From: Acanthococcus lagerstroemiae
Lineage: Eukaryota > Arthropoda > Insecta > Hemiptera > Eriococcidae
Assembly (NCBI GenBank): GCA_031841125.1
Contig: CM063107.1
Location: 60,089,814 to 60,153,813 of the forward strand
Reading direction: 5' to 3'
DNA: 64,000 nt
In this document: piece after piece, positions 22,126 through 34,798 of the stretch
Position numbering within the stretch: position 1 is the first letter of the stretch
How the letters are laid out: every line of letters begins with the position of its first letter
Program-made: the position numbers and the translations under genes
Notes under the pieces: generated by a model
Seen by the model: only the letters and a program-made list of their open reading frames with translations
What the model was told of the DNA's origin: nothing
Database searches by the model: none

Positions 22126-24120
22126 AATTTTTCCATTATGCATATATATTCAATATCATCTGCAAATTTTTCTAGAAGAAATAGGATATAAAATTCGATT
22201 ACCTACTGACTTGTCGATCCAACAGACGTATCGACATGTTGATTTGACTATTATTGCCGTTATAACTATTTGTAATTGATTCGAAATGAGGAGATTTCGG
22301 GCTAATGCGACGTCAAATAATTGTGTAAATTACTAAATTAATCGAGCTCAGTGATGATATAGGTACATGATTAACTTTTCCGACATATAGTACCTTTTTA
22401 CAGAGCGCTTCACGTAAATATGTTTTGCATAATATTGTGCGAGGCCCGTAAATTTGCCTATTAGATAATTTTTGAAATCCTTAACAATTCTAAAATTTCT
22501 TCTCATGAAACTTGCGCGACGACGACGTAAAGAGTTTTTGACCCCCCCCCCCCCCGCGATATTTGCGAGGTAACTACGAAAAAATTATAGAATATTTTGT
22601 AAAGTAAAATTATAGAATATTTTGTAAAGTAAAATTCAATACAGATCGACTTGCGACAACAGTTTCAAATCTCATAATTCTCAATTTTTTATTGGGGGTG
22701 GCGATAGTTTTTACAATATGACAAGCCCTCTGGGGGAGAAGGAGAAGTTCATTGTGTTCACTGAAGATTTCTAATACTTATGCTTATTATATGAAACCAT
22801 AACGAAGAAATTAGAGAAGGAAAATCTTTGCTGTAAATTTTTTCCATAAAATCCTAATTGTCAGCACTTCAAAAGAAAAGAGTGATTAAGTAACGACCCC
22901 TCCCCCTCTTTTTCTAAATATACAATTTAATTTATTATTCATACCCCAGTTTTTGTATGAAGTGCCATCTGCGGATCCCTCAACCTTATTGTTTTTTGTT
23001 TTGTTTTTTTATTCTGAAAGGAGCTATAGTCATCGTAGCATCCTCACGACTGCGTGCCTAACCAGAGTAATCTCTTCCATAACAATACATGCGGTCACTT
23101 TCACCATTGCGTTCTATCAACAACACTTCTTGATCAAACATCAAATACAATTTCGAAAACATTATTTCGTAAGCCCCGATTGATGTGTATTCGTTCGCCG
23201 GAGACCTCTTTTCCATTAAATTCTAGAACAAGAATTATCTATGTGTGCTCAGTTTGCCGACGAGCTTCACGGGGGTATGCAGACGATACATTCGGAAAAG
23301 AATTCCTATTTCATACAATCATACCCTCGGGTACGTCTTTTCTCATCTTTACCTTCCCGGCGGATGGTTGAAAATGAAAATGTTTATTATGAGAAATTTG
23401 AGGAAACGTGACGTACATGTTGGCGAAGACTGCCGAATCGAAACAAAACCGCACGTAATCCTTATTTTTACTTCGTCCGAATAAAGCTCTCCAAACCGTG
23501 GAAAAATAATATTCTCAAAAATTTCTGTATAAACCTATTATTTTTCAAATTTGAGGTGCAGCGAGAAGGCACAGCAGAACTATATTAGATTCGGGCGCGA
23601 GTGAGCTTCCTTTCTGAAGTGTCGAACTTTTTTTTTATTATGGTAATTTTGGTACCAGCCAAACTCCTGAAAATGTGTCTCACTAAGAAGGTGATATTAA
23701 GAAATGAAGAACACTTTAATAAGAACTTTTTTTTCCTCTTCAGCCCTTATGAGGAAGGATCAAGTATTGACAGTTTTTCTTCGAGGGTCTTTCATCTCCG
23801 TACTGCAAAATATATATAGCGAAGGCTTTTCGTCCGGGTTGATGTACGGAGATCAGCCCGGAGCTAGACTTTACTTAAAATGAGTATCAGCAAAACGGGA
23901 GTGGTAGGGTGCAATAAGTCATACGAGGTTTTAGTCAATAACCTGACCCCAGCTCGTGTTTGCTAGTTACTGTATTCGCTTTTCAACTCGCTGACAAAAC
24001 GAGAAACTGGCGATATTTTGGGTTTTATATTTCTATGACGAACTTCTCGCTAAACTTACGTGTTTAATAAATTTGAGGATAGGTACACATTCATATTTTA
24101 GGTATATCCGAAGTGCGTCG
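22126..24120. other. No gene recognised; one short tandem repeat
   Basis: A 25-bp unit (AAAATTATAG..TTTTGTAAAGT) occurs twice in tandem at 22581-22630 plus 6 bases. A C14 run at about 22541 resembles those seen inside hAT-like MITEs here, but no inverted ends were found around it. No coding region is supported. Confidence 0.5.
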
Positions 24121-24783
24121 CCTTACCGAAAAATAATTAACAACTACAGAAAGCAATATTTTCTATCACTCTTCAACAGCACAGAAGGACAAAAAGGAAT
24201 AGGATTCTTGATAAAACCAGAAATTAGAAAATATATAGCAGAAATAGTCTCCATTAACGGCAGAATAGAAAAACTAGAATTAAAACTAGAAGATAAAAAC
24301 ACACACGAGGTAGTGTAAGTATACGCCCCGCATCAGCCTCAGGAAATACAGAAATGGAAAAGTTCTACAAAAAACTAGGGGAAACTATAGAACCTATCAA
24401 CCACAAAAAAGGGTACCAAACAGTAATAATGGGAAACGTTAACAGCCAGGTAGATCAAAAAATAGAAGGTGAATCTAGATACCTAGGTATACTGCTATGG
24501 AAAGAGAAACGAGAGAGGGTAGAGAATGCTTCGCTTCTGCCAGGAATACGATCTAAAGATTGACAATACACTCTTTAGAAAACACACTACTTCACAGAGG
24601 TGGACATGGATATCATCCAACTACGAACATAAAAATCAAATAGACAACATCCTCATGCCAGCAAATTACAGAAAAATTAAGAATTTTAAAATCCTAAAAA
24701 ATTGCTCTTCATTCAGACCACATGCTTATCACGAGTCAAACAGAAGCCCAAGAAACAAGGTTCCACAAAAAACACTAATTTAA
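24121..24783 (+). pseudogene. RTE-type LINE endonuclease, frameshifted
   Basis: Three plus-strand pieces in different frames make one APE-type endonuclease domain: KGIGFLIKPEIRKYIAEI ... VYAPHQPQE (24194-24345), MEKFYKKLGETIEP ... VIMGNVNSQV (24354-24563), and LRFCQEYDLKIDNTLF ... RWTWISSNYEHKNQIDNIL (24526-24783). In active enzymes the middle motif is GDFN; here it reads GNVN, so a catalytic Asp is lost as well as the frame. The domain nicks target DNA in RTE-like LINEs. The RT part does not follow; instead R1-like pieces start at about 24955. Confidence 0.8.
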
Positions 24784-24954
24784 TACGAAATTAACGATGA
24801 CGCAAACCTATATAAAAGCAATATAACTAAATTACTGTCGAAAGGTGCCAATAACACAACCAGAAAAAAACAACAGAATTCGAATACAAAGTCTGAATAC
24901 TACAATAAAGACAGCAATACAGTATTACTCTCCCAGGCCACTGATGCGATGCCC

Positions 24955-25036
24955 GAAAGGATAGTTTCCGGTGCCGGGGGTGCGGTGTCATAGGGGCCAC
25001 TTTGGCATGCGTGCATCGCCATACGTCCCACCGCAC
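24955..25036 (+). repeat. R1-like LINE 3' end, third copy
   Basis: Contains TTTCCGGTGCCGGGGGTGCG, then GCCACTTTGGCATGCGTGCA and CGTCCCACCGCAC. Matches the 3' region of the R1 relic at 4525-6060 and the solo copy at 12939-13014. Confidence 0.6.
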
Positions 25037-25057
25037 CAATACAGTACTTACTCCAAT

Positions 25058-25226
25058 GATCACCGGGTCCAGATGGAATCTATCCAGTGTGCCTACAGAC
25101 ACGACTAGAGACCATAATGGGACCGTTCATTAGGGTCCTCAGGGCATCATTAGACCTGGGACACATTCCAAAACCGTGGAGGGGTGTGAGAGTGGTGTTT
25201 TTGCCTAAACCAGGAGTGTTCTAACC
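25058..25226 (+). pseudogene. LINE reverse transcriptase N-terminal fragment
   Basis: Plus strand reads SPGPDGIYPVCLQ ... RVLRASLDLGHIPKPW, then RGVRVVFLPKPG and a stop. This is the start of the RT domain of R1/I/jockey-type LINEs: PGPDGI, then a helix, then P-x2-W-x3-(K/R)V-x-F(I/L)PKPG. No catalytic motif is reached. It sits 20 bp downstream of an R1-type 3' end, suggesting tandem insertion or rearrangement of two elements. Confidence 0.75.
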
Positions 25227-27423
25227 CGTTAAAAAAATCTAAAACATAGCAAAACCCTTTATATGAAGTCTTGAAGAGTTACAATCAAACACTAAAGAAG
25301 CTTCAAGATGTTAAATCAGTTCTCGAATCACCGGGCTATACTCGTATTTGTACCAGGCCACTAGGAATTCGCCTGCTACCCGATGGGTCACTCCGCCCCT
25401 GATTTTATTCATCAAAACCTTCCAATCCCTGGTTCAGAGATGATAAGAGCCACAAAATTAACTTCTCCATATGAATCTGCTTATGCGCTCCAATAAAAAG
25501 TGAGGTGCGTGCAACCCTAGTATACGTTGTGTCACTCCCCTGGGAGGCGTTTCAAAGGACCCTTCACGCCGCTTTCCCCACTAACTAATCAAATAGCAGG
25601 GGTGATTAGATAAATCTTATGAGTATTGAATTGCATTTGTCAAATGAATGACATGTGTGATGCAGAGAATGTGACGTAGATAAATCTCTAATACATATAA
25701 AAGTGTTGTGCGTGTGTTTGTTTGTTTGTTTGTTTGAGGTTGGAGAATGAACCGTTAGAGCTGGGGGTTCCTTGGTTTTCCTCAAAAATGTTGATATTTC
25801 TATTTCAGTCCCCAGCAGTTATCTCACAAGTTATTAATGAGACCGGCATTATTTTTTTTTTTTCGGTATGGCTGTCCCTTTTTTCCCTAAATTTTCAAGA
25901 CATAAATTAGAACAAATTGGCAAAATAATACTACTCTAGATAAATGAATGAATGAGTTGGTAACGTGGACATAGCGTCTTCACCACTAAGACTCAGTGTT
26001 GCCAACCTTGAAAACTGTCCCTCGATTTTTTGTCTTTTGGCATGGCTCTTTTTTCAAGCAACCACAAAACAGGAGTTTCAATATTTTTTCGTCGCAATCA
26101 ATGGACCAACTGTATACTCTTATCAGAGCAATACGGTCCGCATATCAAATCCCGGTCTTTTTGTGACGAGACTCGTGTATTCGCGTATTTTTGTCTAAAA
26201 TTAAGAGTTAGAAAGGAAGTGTCTTTCGGCATGGTCATCTTCATGCGACGATAAACGTTCATCATCCAAACATAATTTAATGGGATCCTTAGTATGTCTT
26301 TATCAACTCTCCATACAATTTTTTGTTGTGGAATTTACTAATCGACGGCAAAACACTTTTTGTTCGCTGTTTTCTTTCGGCATGGAATTTATCATTTTGA
26401 CTGCCATGCCAAAATACAGAATCCCCTCTCTGTCGGCTCAATCTTACCAATATGTTATACAGAACTCCTCTTAACAACTCCCATCAAAAAAAGTTTAAAT
26501 ATCCTCTACTTTCCTCCATGAAAAAACATACCTGAAATATCAACGTTTTTGAAGAATGACCCTCAGACTACTTTCTGGATGTATTCGCATGAAACCTGGG
26601 AAGGTTGTAGGCAAAAAAGAAGAGAAAAAAAAGATACCCTTATTAGGATGAAGACACAAAATTTTGCCCTCTCTTGCCCTCTAACTTTTTTCGATTTGAA
26701 CTTTTCGGAAGTGTTCTATATTAAACCTCTTCACATTATGTTAAAATTTGGTGGTTGTAACTATCTTCCTTCAGAAATTATTAGGGGGTTTGAAATTAGA
26801 AATTTCCAAAACAAACTCAAAGTATTAGTACCTTATTATTAGGAACAAACATATTATATACCTGATTTAACGCGACTACAGTATATGTACTTGGATATTA
26901 TTTTGTACCCATATTTATGTACCTTACGACCCATTTTCAGCCCCGTATCATCCCTAGAAGCCCTAATATTTCAGTTATTGGAAAATATGTGCAGCATTTC
27001 TTCTAATGATCCGATTGAATTAATTTTTGTCTGAATAACACAAACATGAGGCGATAAACTGCAAATGAATCAAGACTCTCCGATTGAATGCAATACAAGT
27101 TGAAGCTACTTCCGATTGTAAACTGCCACAGGTTTCAGTAACAGTGAGTAGGGGACCTATTAGCAACCACCATCAGCACACGCGCACATTCAGAACATAA
27201 TCCAGTTATTATTTGTCTGTGTATGTAGAAATGTATCATGTGTTTCATGTATTAAAATATGAAAATATAAAATAACTGCCGCTAAGAATATCGTTCATTG
27301 TCGTAAGTACACGCATTATTTCTAAACAAACTTCCAATTTGGTGCACAAGTTTACCTACCCATTCCAAATAAACGTGTATCTACTCAACATTCAGTAGAT
27401 TATATCTGCGGTTACAACAGCCA
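25227..27423. other. No gene recognised; orphan hAT-like ends
   Basis: A hAT-like terminus CAGTGTTGCCAACC starts near 25992, and CAGGGGCGGAGTGACCC reads leftward from about 25405; neither has an identified partner. A (TTTG)n microsatellite lies at 25715-25735. Several phrases with GGCATGG recur between 26035 and 26385. No coding region is supported. Confidence 0.4.
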
Positions 27424-27849
27424 ATCTCAATTAGTGGTGGGCGGAGGGAATATTCCCGGGGAAAAAAAAACTGGGAAGGAAAGAAATTTTGATGGGAAGT
27501 TATTGTCAGGAAAGATTGGGAATTTATTGTATATGGTCTGTTCCAGATGTCAGCTTGTGCAATGCCGATGTGGCCTGAGATCCAGACGAATACTACCTGT
27601 TTTCCTAACGTGGATTATATGAGTTTTATGCGTTGTACGTTGTGCTGATTGATTGGAGGGCCGATAGTGAGTCGATGACAATAATTGCTTTATTGGTTAT
27701 ACTAGGTAAATTTTGAATGCAGTAGAAAATTTCAGGGAGTTCGGCGGTGTGAATAGATGCTGAATTGGGTAGTCTGTGAGCTTGGATTTTTGATCCGAAG
27801 AAATATGAACAACCTGTGCGATTTTTTTTTTTTTTTTAATTTATTTGGA

Positions 27850-28177
27850 AGTGTGGGAGATTATTATTATTATTATTATGATTATACTCCACCTCAACAG
27901 CCCGAAGGCCAAAAACGAGGGAAGTTATGATACATACAGAAGGACTATTGTTTCAAAAATACAAATACAAGAGAATAATTTAGAATATAAACTATAAGAG
28001 AAGAGGGGAAAAAAAGAAAGAGAAATACAGTATGTTGTTGCAATAAAACAAATTATGAGGCGCGGTTTGTGGTGGTGACTAAGTGAGGATTAAAAAAAAG
28101 GGTTAAAAAAATATATATAAAAAAATATGTATTTCAAAAGGAGGACAAGGAGGAGGTTAACAGCAGATCAATAATTC
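27850..28177 (-). repeat. LINE 3' untranslated region and (AAT)n tail
   Basis: On the minus strand the sequence after the LINE coding region ends in TTCGGGCTGTTGAGGTGGAG, then ATAATCATAATAATAAT at 27860-27884. A simple-repeat tail is normal for jockey/CR1-group elements in arthropods. Confidence 0.6.
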
Positions 28178-29910
28178 AAAACAGTAAAGGCTGTAATATA
28201 AGTTCAGCAGATCTTAAAATTAGAAGTATATCAGACTTAAAAACAGCACGAGGCTTGAATATATCAACATTTGGATTAGAGGATGCTATTTTATTATAAT
28301 ATCTCATCGCAGTGAAGAGAGGTGTGTCCTCAATTTTCTTTATATAAAATGTGTCCCGTACTGATGTGTTCACTCGAGTTGGTACCCGGAAGGAAATTTT
28401 TGCAAGAAGTGTAGAATCAGAGATTTTACCATGTACAACGTCATAAAGCTAAAGCAATGAGAATAAGATACGTCGATTTTCCAAGCTATCTATTTTAAAA
28501 CCTGCAAGAAGTTCCTTGTAACTCAATTCATGTGGGTAGTATTGGAAAATACCCGTAAAAACTACTCTCAAAAACCGTCTTTGAATTTTTTCAACTTTAT
28601 CTTTAAAACTCCTTGTTTGCCTCTGCCATATCAGCGATGAAAATTCTAAATGAGATCTAACAAATGCGTAATACAGAATTAAGTAAGTATCAATTGTTGT
28701 GAATAATTTTGTATTGCGGAGTATAAAGCCTAGCATTTTATTTGCTTTCTGAATCTGGAGCTTTAAGTGGGCATCAAAATTCAATTTACTGTCAAGGATT
28801 ATTCCAAGGTCTCTGATTTGCTCGTGTCTCTGTAATGTTGTAGCGTCAATCCTATAAGAGAAATTGATAAAATTCCTTTTCTTGGTAAAGGTAATACAAG
28901 AACATTTTACTGGATTTAAAGGTAAATTATTTCTATCGTACCACTGTATCACATTATTAATACTATTTTGGAGGTGTATACAGTCTTGAACCCCATTAAT
29001 TACCCTGATCAATTTTATATCATCCGCATACAAGGATATTAACACATTTGGTTCCAAGATAAGGGGGATATCATTGATAAATATTGAAAATAAGAATGGT
29101 CCTAAGACAGACCCTTGTGGGACACCAGAGGGGAAGTCATAAGCAGTCGATCTCAAACCTAAATAACTTATATACTGACTTCTTTGTTCTAAATAACTCT
29201 TAAATTAGGAAGTCAATTTTGGTGAGAATCCTATTGACGCCAGTTTCTTGAGGAGGATGTTGTGACTAACCCGATCGAAGACTTGAGAAATCTGTATATA
29301 TTACATCTACTTCCCAATTTTCTTTAATCAGTGATGTAAAATTAAGTAGATTTGAAACTACTGAACGACCTAAGTAGAATCCATGCTGAAAGGGTGTGAT
29401 TAAGTTTTTTACTTGAGGAAATAGTAATTTAAATATTATTACTTCAAAAACCTTCGACGGGACAGGAAGTAAGGAAATAGGTCTATAATTTTGTATTTCT
29501 TTATTATGAGACATTTTTGGGACTGGCATAACCTTTGCTGTTTTCCATTTTGAAGGAAAGGTTGAATACTTTATGATTAGATTGAAAATATGAGTTAAGG
29601 GAATAGGAAAATGTTCGTAACAGGCTTTGTAAACAAACTGAGGTAGATCATTAAGTCCGCAGTTTTTCTTAGGTTTTAATTTCTTCAACTCATTTCTGAC
29701 ATCGGACTCTGATATCTTACTGATGGAAATTAAGTTGTTACTAGTCTCAGGCAATGCTAGTGAGTTATTAGACAGATGTTGATGTTTTGGGATGTAAAGA
29801 TAGTTCCAGATGGAAAGTTGCTGGTATGAGTTTCCATGGCGGTGGGTCTGTGTATATGGGTAGTAAGGGTAAGAGAGATAAGCGAGGGTTTGTAATTTGT
29901 GATTGATCAA
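28178..29910 (-). pseudogene. CR1/jockey-like LINE reverse transcriptase, frameshifted
   Basis: A nearly complete RT on the minus strand in three frames. 29910-29266: LKKLKPKKNCGLNDLP, NYRPISLLPVPSKVFE (RT blocks 1-2), then VIYTDF with the first catalytic Asp. A one-base shift then continues as VFDRVSHNILLKKL. 29156-28449: SGVPQGSVLGPFLF, SLYADDIKL (catalytic YADD intact), LGIILDSKLNF, and SHLEFSSLIWQ. 28440-28178 gives the C-terminal tail (MRYYNKIASS, DIFK-x-RAVFK). The element reverse-transcribes its own RNA at a nick. Two or more frameshifts inactivate it; motifs are otherwise well kept, so decay is moderate. The endonuclease is missing. Confidence 0.85.
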
Positions 29911-29944
29911 ATGTTGGGGGAGTTTGATTGAGGTTGATCATTGA

Positions 29945-30290
29945 TCACGTCTTTGGAAAGTGGTGAGAGTAGGGCTTTTTGGATATTTTGAGCAAGTATT
30001 TGGAGTAGAGGATCATTCTACGGTAGGGTAGGGGAGGTTCGGCCATTTCCGCACAAATACTGATGGAGGGATTAGTGCGGAAGGCTCCTGGTACTATATT
30101 CGAAGGGCTGAGTTTTGGATTGTGTCGAGCATTTTGAGGGTTTTTGGCGGGCTTAGTCCGTAAACTTGAGCTCCACAGTCTATATATGATCGGATAAATG
30201 TTTGGTAAAGGTTGATAAGTGTTTGTCGATTGCAGCCCGTGTGAGGGTTTGCTAGATATTTTAGAATGTTCATGCTGCGAAAGCATTTTT
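29945..30290 (-). pseudogene. Jockey-type LINE C-terminal fragment
   Basis: Minus-strand reading gives MNILKYLANPHTGCNRQTL, then LYQTFIRSYIDCGAQVYGL and LDTIQNSALRI. After a frameshift it continues GAFRTNPSISICAEMAEPPL, then PYRR. This matches the region after the RT palm of jockey-clade LINEs (IRS-x-LDYG, IQN-x2-LRI, GAFRTSP, E-x2-PL-x2-RR). It lies upstream of a different LINE (28178-29910) in the same orientation, so two elements are juxtaposed inside the hAT element. Confidence 0.75.
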
Positions 30291-30857
30291 AGCTCTGGTG
30301 AATTTTGGAGATTTAGCTATATCAAATTATCACGTCTTGGTTTAGTTACCTTCGTTTTTTAGTCACCTTCGTTTTAATCTCATTTCGTTATTTTGCAATC
30401 AGAAATATGGGTTGAAAACTAGATATCTGGTCATTATAGGTATTCGAGGGAGCCTTTTTCCTATACAAGTGCAGTCTGAAACCATAAAAAATGGACGCTG
30501 TTAAACTAAAGCTCCAAAGCAACAAAATCTGTTTTGAGAAAACGTAACATTAAAAGCCAATGAATAATGACGGTTTAGGGACATAGTGTTCACTGATAAG
30601 CTTTTCTCAACGCGGATACACTTTTCAGGGACGGGAGCCTAATTTGAAAAAAATTCTACTTTTTACGCTCTTTCCAACGATACGCATATTTCATTTTGTC
30701 AACACATGTTCATTGGTATTTTTTTGTTTAACAGTGCCTAAATAAAGAATTCACGAAAATTCCCAATGTTTCCAATTCTTCCACCCAAAATTTCCAGGGA
30801 GGGAATCTATTTGGGAATAAAAATAAATTCCCGGTTTTTGCCCGCCCTAATCTCAAT

Positions 30858-32640
30858 AAGTCGGGAAATCAAGTGTAGACAAATTGAATGAGCACCAAAT
30901 AATTCGTTTATGATTAGTAATAACTTATGCGTGTACTGTGTTACAGAGCTAGGTACTAGTGTTCCTCGATCAAACTCACTTTAGCCAACTCACTTTAATC
31001 TACGGTCCAAATGAGCCGCGAAGCAGGTCAGCTAGTAGCATAAAACTGAACAGGACCAGTGTGTTGTGTTCATGTTTAACAAGGCCTGGGGAGAAGCTGG
31101 TTTGCAAAGCCATCAAACGGTGATCCTGATCCTAGAAAGCGAGTTCTATGGTGCGACATAGAAAATCAGGAGAATCGAGGGTTCTACCATGCCTTCTTAG
31201 GTACTGGGGGTTGGGTTGGGAAAGTCCACGAGACCTGCCTCATAATAAAACGTGGAATCGCTGGAGGAAATTTCAGAATTTGCCGCTGGGGCGGGTATCA
31301 CCATTCGTAGTTCAAGAAAGGAAGTAAAGAGTGAAAATTTGACCAAATATGTATTTTTGAGTATTTATTCTTGGTGCGAGATCGCTCATGATACCACTCA
31401 GTACTTTGCGATCAATACAAACCCGAGAGAAAAAGCTGAGGTATCGAAACCAAAATACCTATGATAACTTTTTACAGCTCTACAATTTATTGCAGTCCAA
31501 TCAAAGTCCGAAACTAGTACTCTTCTACGTCTAAGTTCTGTACTCTCCACAATTCGTGTACCCTCTACACCCCCGTTGCAACTATACGAAAAGCTGAGCT
31601 AACGTAGTGAAACCGTGAACATATTCTTTTTTCCATAACTCGAAGCACGTGCAAATTTACAATAATACGTCATCGTTAAAGTTTTACGATTCGCTCTTTT
31701 TGTTATAAAACGTATTTCACCCTGCTTTTATTTCTACCCTGATTTTTCTGCATCTGTGCATATCATAAACAAACCGCCATATATCGCTTCGAAAACGCGG
31801 GTAAGGGGAAAGGGAGAAATAAAGAAAGCATAAATCCTGTTAAATCTCGTATGGAAACGTAAGTACATATATGTATGAGAGAAAGAGAAAAAAATTGACT
31901 TTGAAATTTTGTATTTTTGACTGAACAATGTCTGTTTAAAACGAATTCGCGTTTGCGATGTACTTCACCTGGAAAATACACATAAAGCCCTATGAATATA
32001 ACACGAGGATTGAAACAAGCTTTTTTTTTGTTATGCTGAATTTGTTTTGAAATTTGCCTTCTCAATTTATTCATTACTAAACAAGCCTCGAGTTATGTTA
32101 CTACGAGTATATTAACCACCGTGAAATAAAAGGGTAATTCTATGCGAGTTCGAATAACAATATTAACAAATTTTTCGTGATCAAACTAGCAAAAAAGCTC
32201 GAGTTTATGCCAATTCGAAAGGAACTCAAAATCATTCTTTCTCGACTCATTCTCCATTAAGCACCGTCGTAGTATCGATCATACTAATCAGGACAAATTA
32301 AATATTAAATACAGTTTTCCATTCTACACTCGATTATTTATTTAGTCAGTCGACTCTCCACTGAAATTTAAATATGTTAACGTCCGTTTTCACTTCGGAA
32401 TAACGAATAGCTCTTGTGTTACAGACGCGTTCAAAGATGTATAATAAAATTACAAAAACAATTTGTCTTACGCGAGTAAAGAACAATAAAGAAAATACTT
32501 TATCTTCGCCAAGTCATCGGTTGTTTATTAGAAAAGCTTAATATCTTCTCGGATATTGTAACATTTCAGAAGCTTCCTTAATGAGTAAGCTCTTTAATGA
32601 CGCCGTGGATTAGATCAATTGCTGTGGAAATGGTCGCTGA
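30858..32640. other. No gene recognised
   Basis: No supported coding region or repeat with clear ends. Confidence 0.4.
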
Positions 32641-32643
32641 CAG

Positions 32644-33425
32644 CTACTGAAAAATAAATGACGAGAGCATGCTTGCGAATCTGGCCACCACAGCAGGGTA
32701 CATCGTGATCAGAGTGAGCACGATCCACAATCTGAACAGGCTGCACCGAAATGAACACACCTGGATATCGTTTTTGTCACGAGGAAATTTACCCCATTGC
32801 AAGCGATATTCTTTTTTCACTTTTGCATCCACCTGATTCACAAACTGGCTACGATGCAGAACAGATAATCTCAATTCGCAGCCAGACCGGCATTTTTTAA
32901 TCGTGATTTGAGCCATATAGTTCTATACTTCTTGGAAAATATCTGGTATTAATGAATGTAATCCAAGTTTGATATAAGTATACTGGGTGCAGCGAATGTG
33001 ACCCGCGATAATGGCAGAAGGAATCTGGGGTAACACGTTACTGAATATTGCTAAGCAGAATTCAAGCGCAGTTCACTCATAAACAGGCCATTTTCATGTG
33101 GATAGGTTGAAACAGAGAACAGTTACCTGCCCTGAGACTTTCTGGAGTAAAATAAACAATTTCCAAGCAGTTTTTATTCCATTATCGGCAAAGTCCAGCA
33201 GAACTCTTTCCACATAAGGTAACCAAAAAGAAACTGATACAATAGCGCCAACGTTACTACCGACCAAGTGGCGGATAGAAAAGAGATGCGCAGTGAACAC
33301 TTGCTGACTTGCTTCACCACAACCACTAAAGAGGCCCATATGGATTCCCTGAACCTTCCTAACCGACAAATAATAATGAGTTTGTAACAAAACTGCTGTT
33401 CAAAATAGAACTGAATCCAGAACAA
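32644..33425 (-). other. Possible membrane-protein exons, weak
   Basis: On the minus strand an open stretch from about 33390 runs through SVSFWLPYVERVLLDFAD to KVSGQ and meets a good donor, GGGCAG|GTAACTG, at 33127/33126. An overlapping frame encodes SVVTLALLYQFLFGYLMW. Further downstream, 32916-32644 encodes 90 residues with a hydrophobic stretch LFRLWIVLTLITMYPAVVA. These could be exons of a membrane protein such as a chemoreceptor, but no family motif is visible and the phases do not join cleanly. Confidence 0.15.
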
Positions 33426-33621
33426 AATCTAAAATTCTAACCCGAAAATCCGGGTTTGGAATCCCCCCCCCCAATTTAGATTTTTTACTTGTTTTTCTCC
33501 ACATGGGTATGTCTAATGGCTCGCCACGGCGGGAAAAAGAAAAATTCCACAAAAAAACATTACCATCATGATGTATGCAGTTGCGTATTCCTCTTTACGC
33601 GGTCATTTGTTCCATCACGTT

Positions 33622-33876
33622 CACAGGCACCGACTTGGCACTTGGGGGGGGGGGATGAAAACTTTGTAGGGACAACGCCTCCCCTCCAATAGTTTCAACT
33701 CGAAAATGAAAAAAGTACAACAAATTTGCTTATACAGAAAAGAGAAAAAAAAGAAATCAAATAAGAATAAAATCGATAATACCTAAATATAGAACGTGCC
33801 TCAATAAAATAATCAAAGAAAAAACGGCGCTCGATTTGCCCCCCACCCCCAATTCTTCCATAAGTCGGCGCCTATG
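33622..33876. mobile_element. hAT-like MITE, CAYAGGCRCCGACTT family
   Basis: Ends CACAGGCACCGACTTGG and, from the right, CATAGGCGCCGACTTATGG. Flanking octamers ATCACGTT (33614-33621) and CTCACGTT (33877-33884) match at 7 of 8. Carries G10 just inside the left end and C-rich sequence inside the right. It interrupts a repeat whose left part (CGTATTCCTCTTTACG) also occurs at 42556-42572. Confidence 0.75.
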
Positions 33877-34798
33877 CTCACGTTTCAACTGGCCGACATA
33901 AAGAATGCCGAGCCACGCCGATATTGGGACGGGTAAATTGTAGAATCGCTAGCATCGATTGAAGAAAAACTGATGAGGAAAACGGGGTGAAAAGGGGAAG
34001 TTCATAACAACAGTTTATGTTAATTATAATGTTTTTTCAAAATATCTTGAGAATGAATGCTGTTAACGGAAAATTGAAAAGAACATGCCTTGTAGCAAAT
34101 AAAACTTCCTTCCAAATGAGCTATTTTTTTAATCGAAATCCGAGTGATTTTCTTTTTCTCATAAAAATAGCATTGCATTGTTGTTGTTGCTGTTGTCTGC
34201 CCGGTCCGAATAAGGCAGTGCCACATGACGTCACCAGAACGCTCGTTATCAATAGTGGGGAAAGAATCAAAATGAAATACATTCGTAGTCTAATGGGAAG
34301 TTAACGAATGTTTCCATTTCTGCCGAAATTTCTCGAAAGTAAGTAGAGTTACGTGAAAAATTATAATATTGAAATTTGTAGGATATGGTATTTCCATTTT
34401 TATAAAGCAACTTCCGTATAATTTCGAACATTCTCTCGCGAATTATTACAATCTGAAAATTAAGTAGACTAGTAAGTAGCTCAACGTTTTGAATTATGTA
34501 CTCCGGATTTACATTATCTTCTATATATTTAAAATATGTTTGAAAAAATGGGTTCTATGAAGTTCAACACCTATATCTCAGGCCCTAATTATCGCACAAT
34601 GCTGGTTAAGGTCTTAAAACACTCGGTGAATCAAGCTCCTTATGAATCTTTTTTGATCACTCAAATCCGTTCAGTCTGAGGAGAGTTATGAGGTGACAAC
34701 CAACTTAACCTCACTACTCATACGCATTTCTTCCACTCATTTGTCCATTACTCACGAATAGTTTAAGAACACTCAGTGAAGCAACCTCTTTCATATGA

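Larger units (their letters stand above)
27432..30849. mobile_element. hAT-type element hosting two LINE fragments
   Basis: Ends TAGTGGTGGGCGGAGGGAAT and, from the right, TAGGGCGGGCAAAAACCGGG. Perfect 8-bp TSD ATCTCAAT at 27424-27431 and 30850-30857. The interior holds a CR1/jockey-like LINE and a jockey C-terminal fragment (about 27850-30300); removing these leaves roughly 1 kb of hAT sequence without a clear transposase. The perfect TSD dates the hAT insertion as fairly young even though the LINEs inside are broken. Confidence 0.7.
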
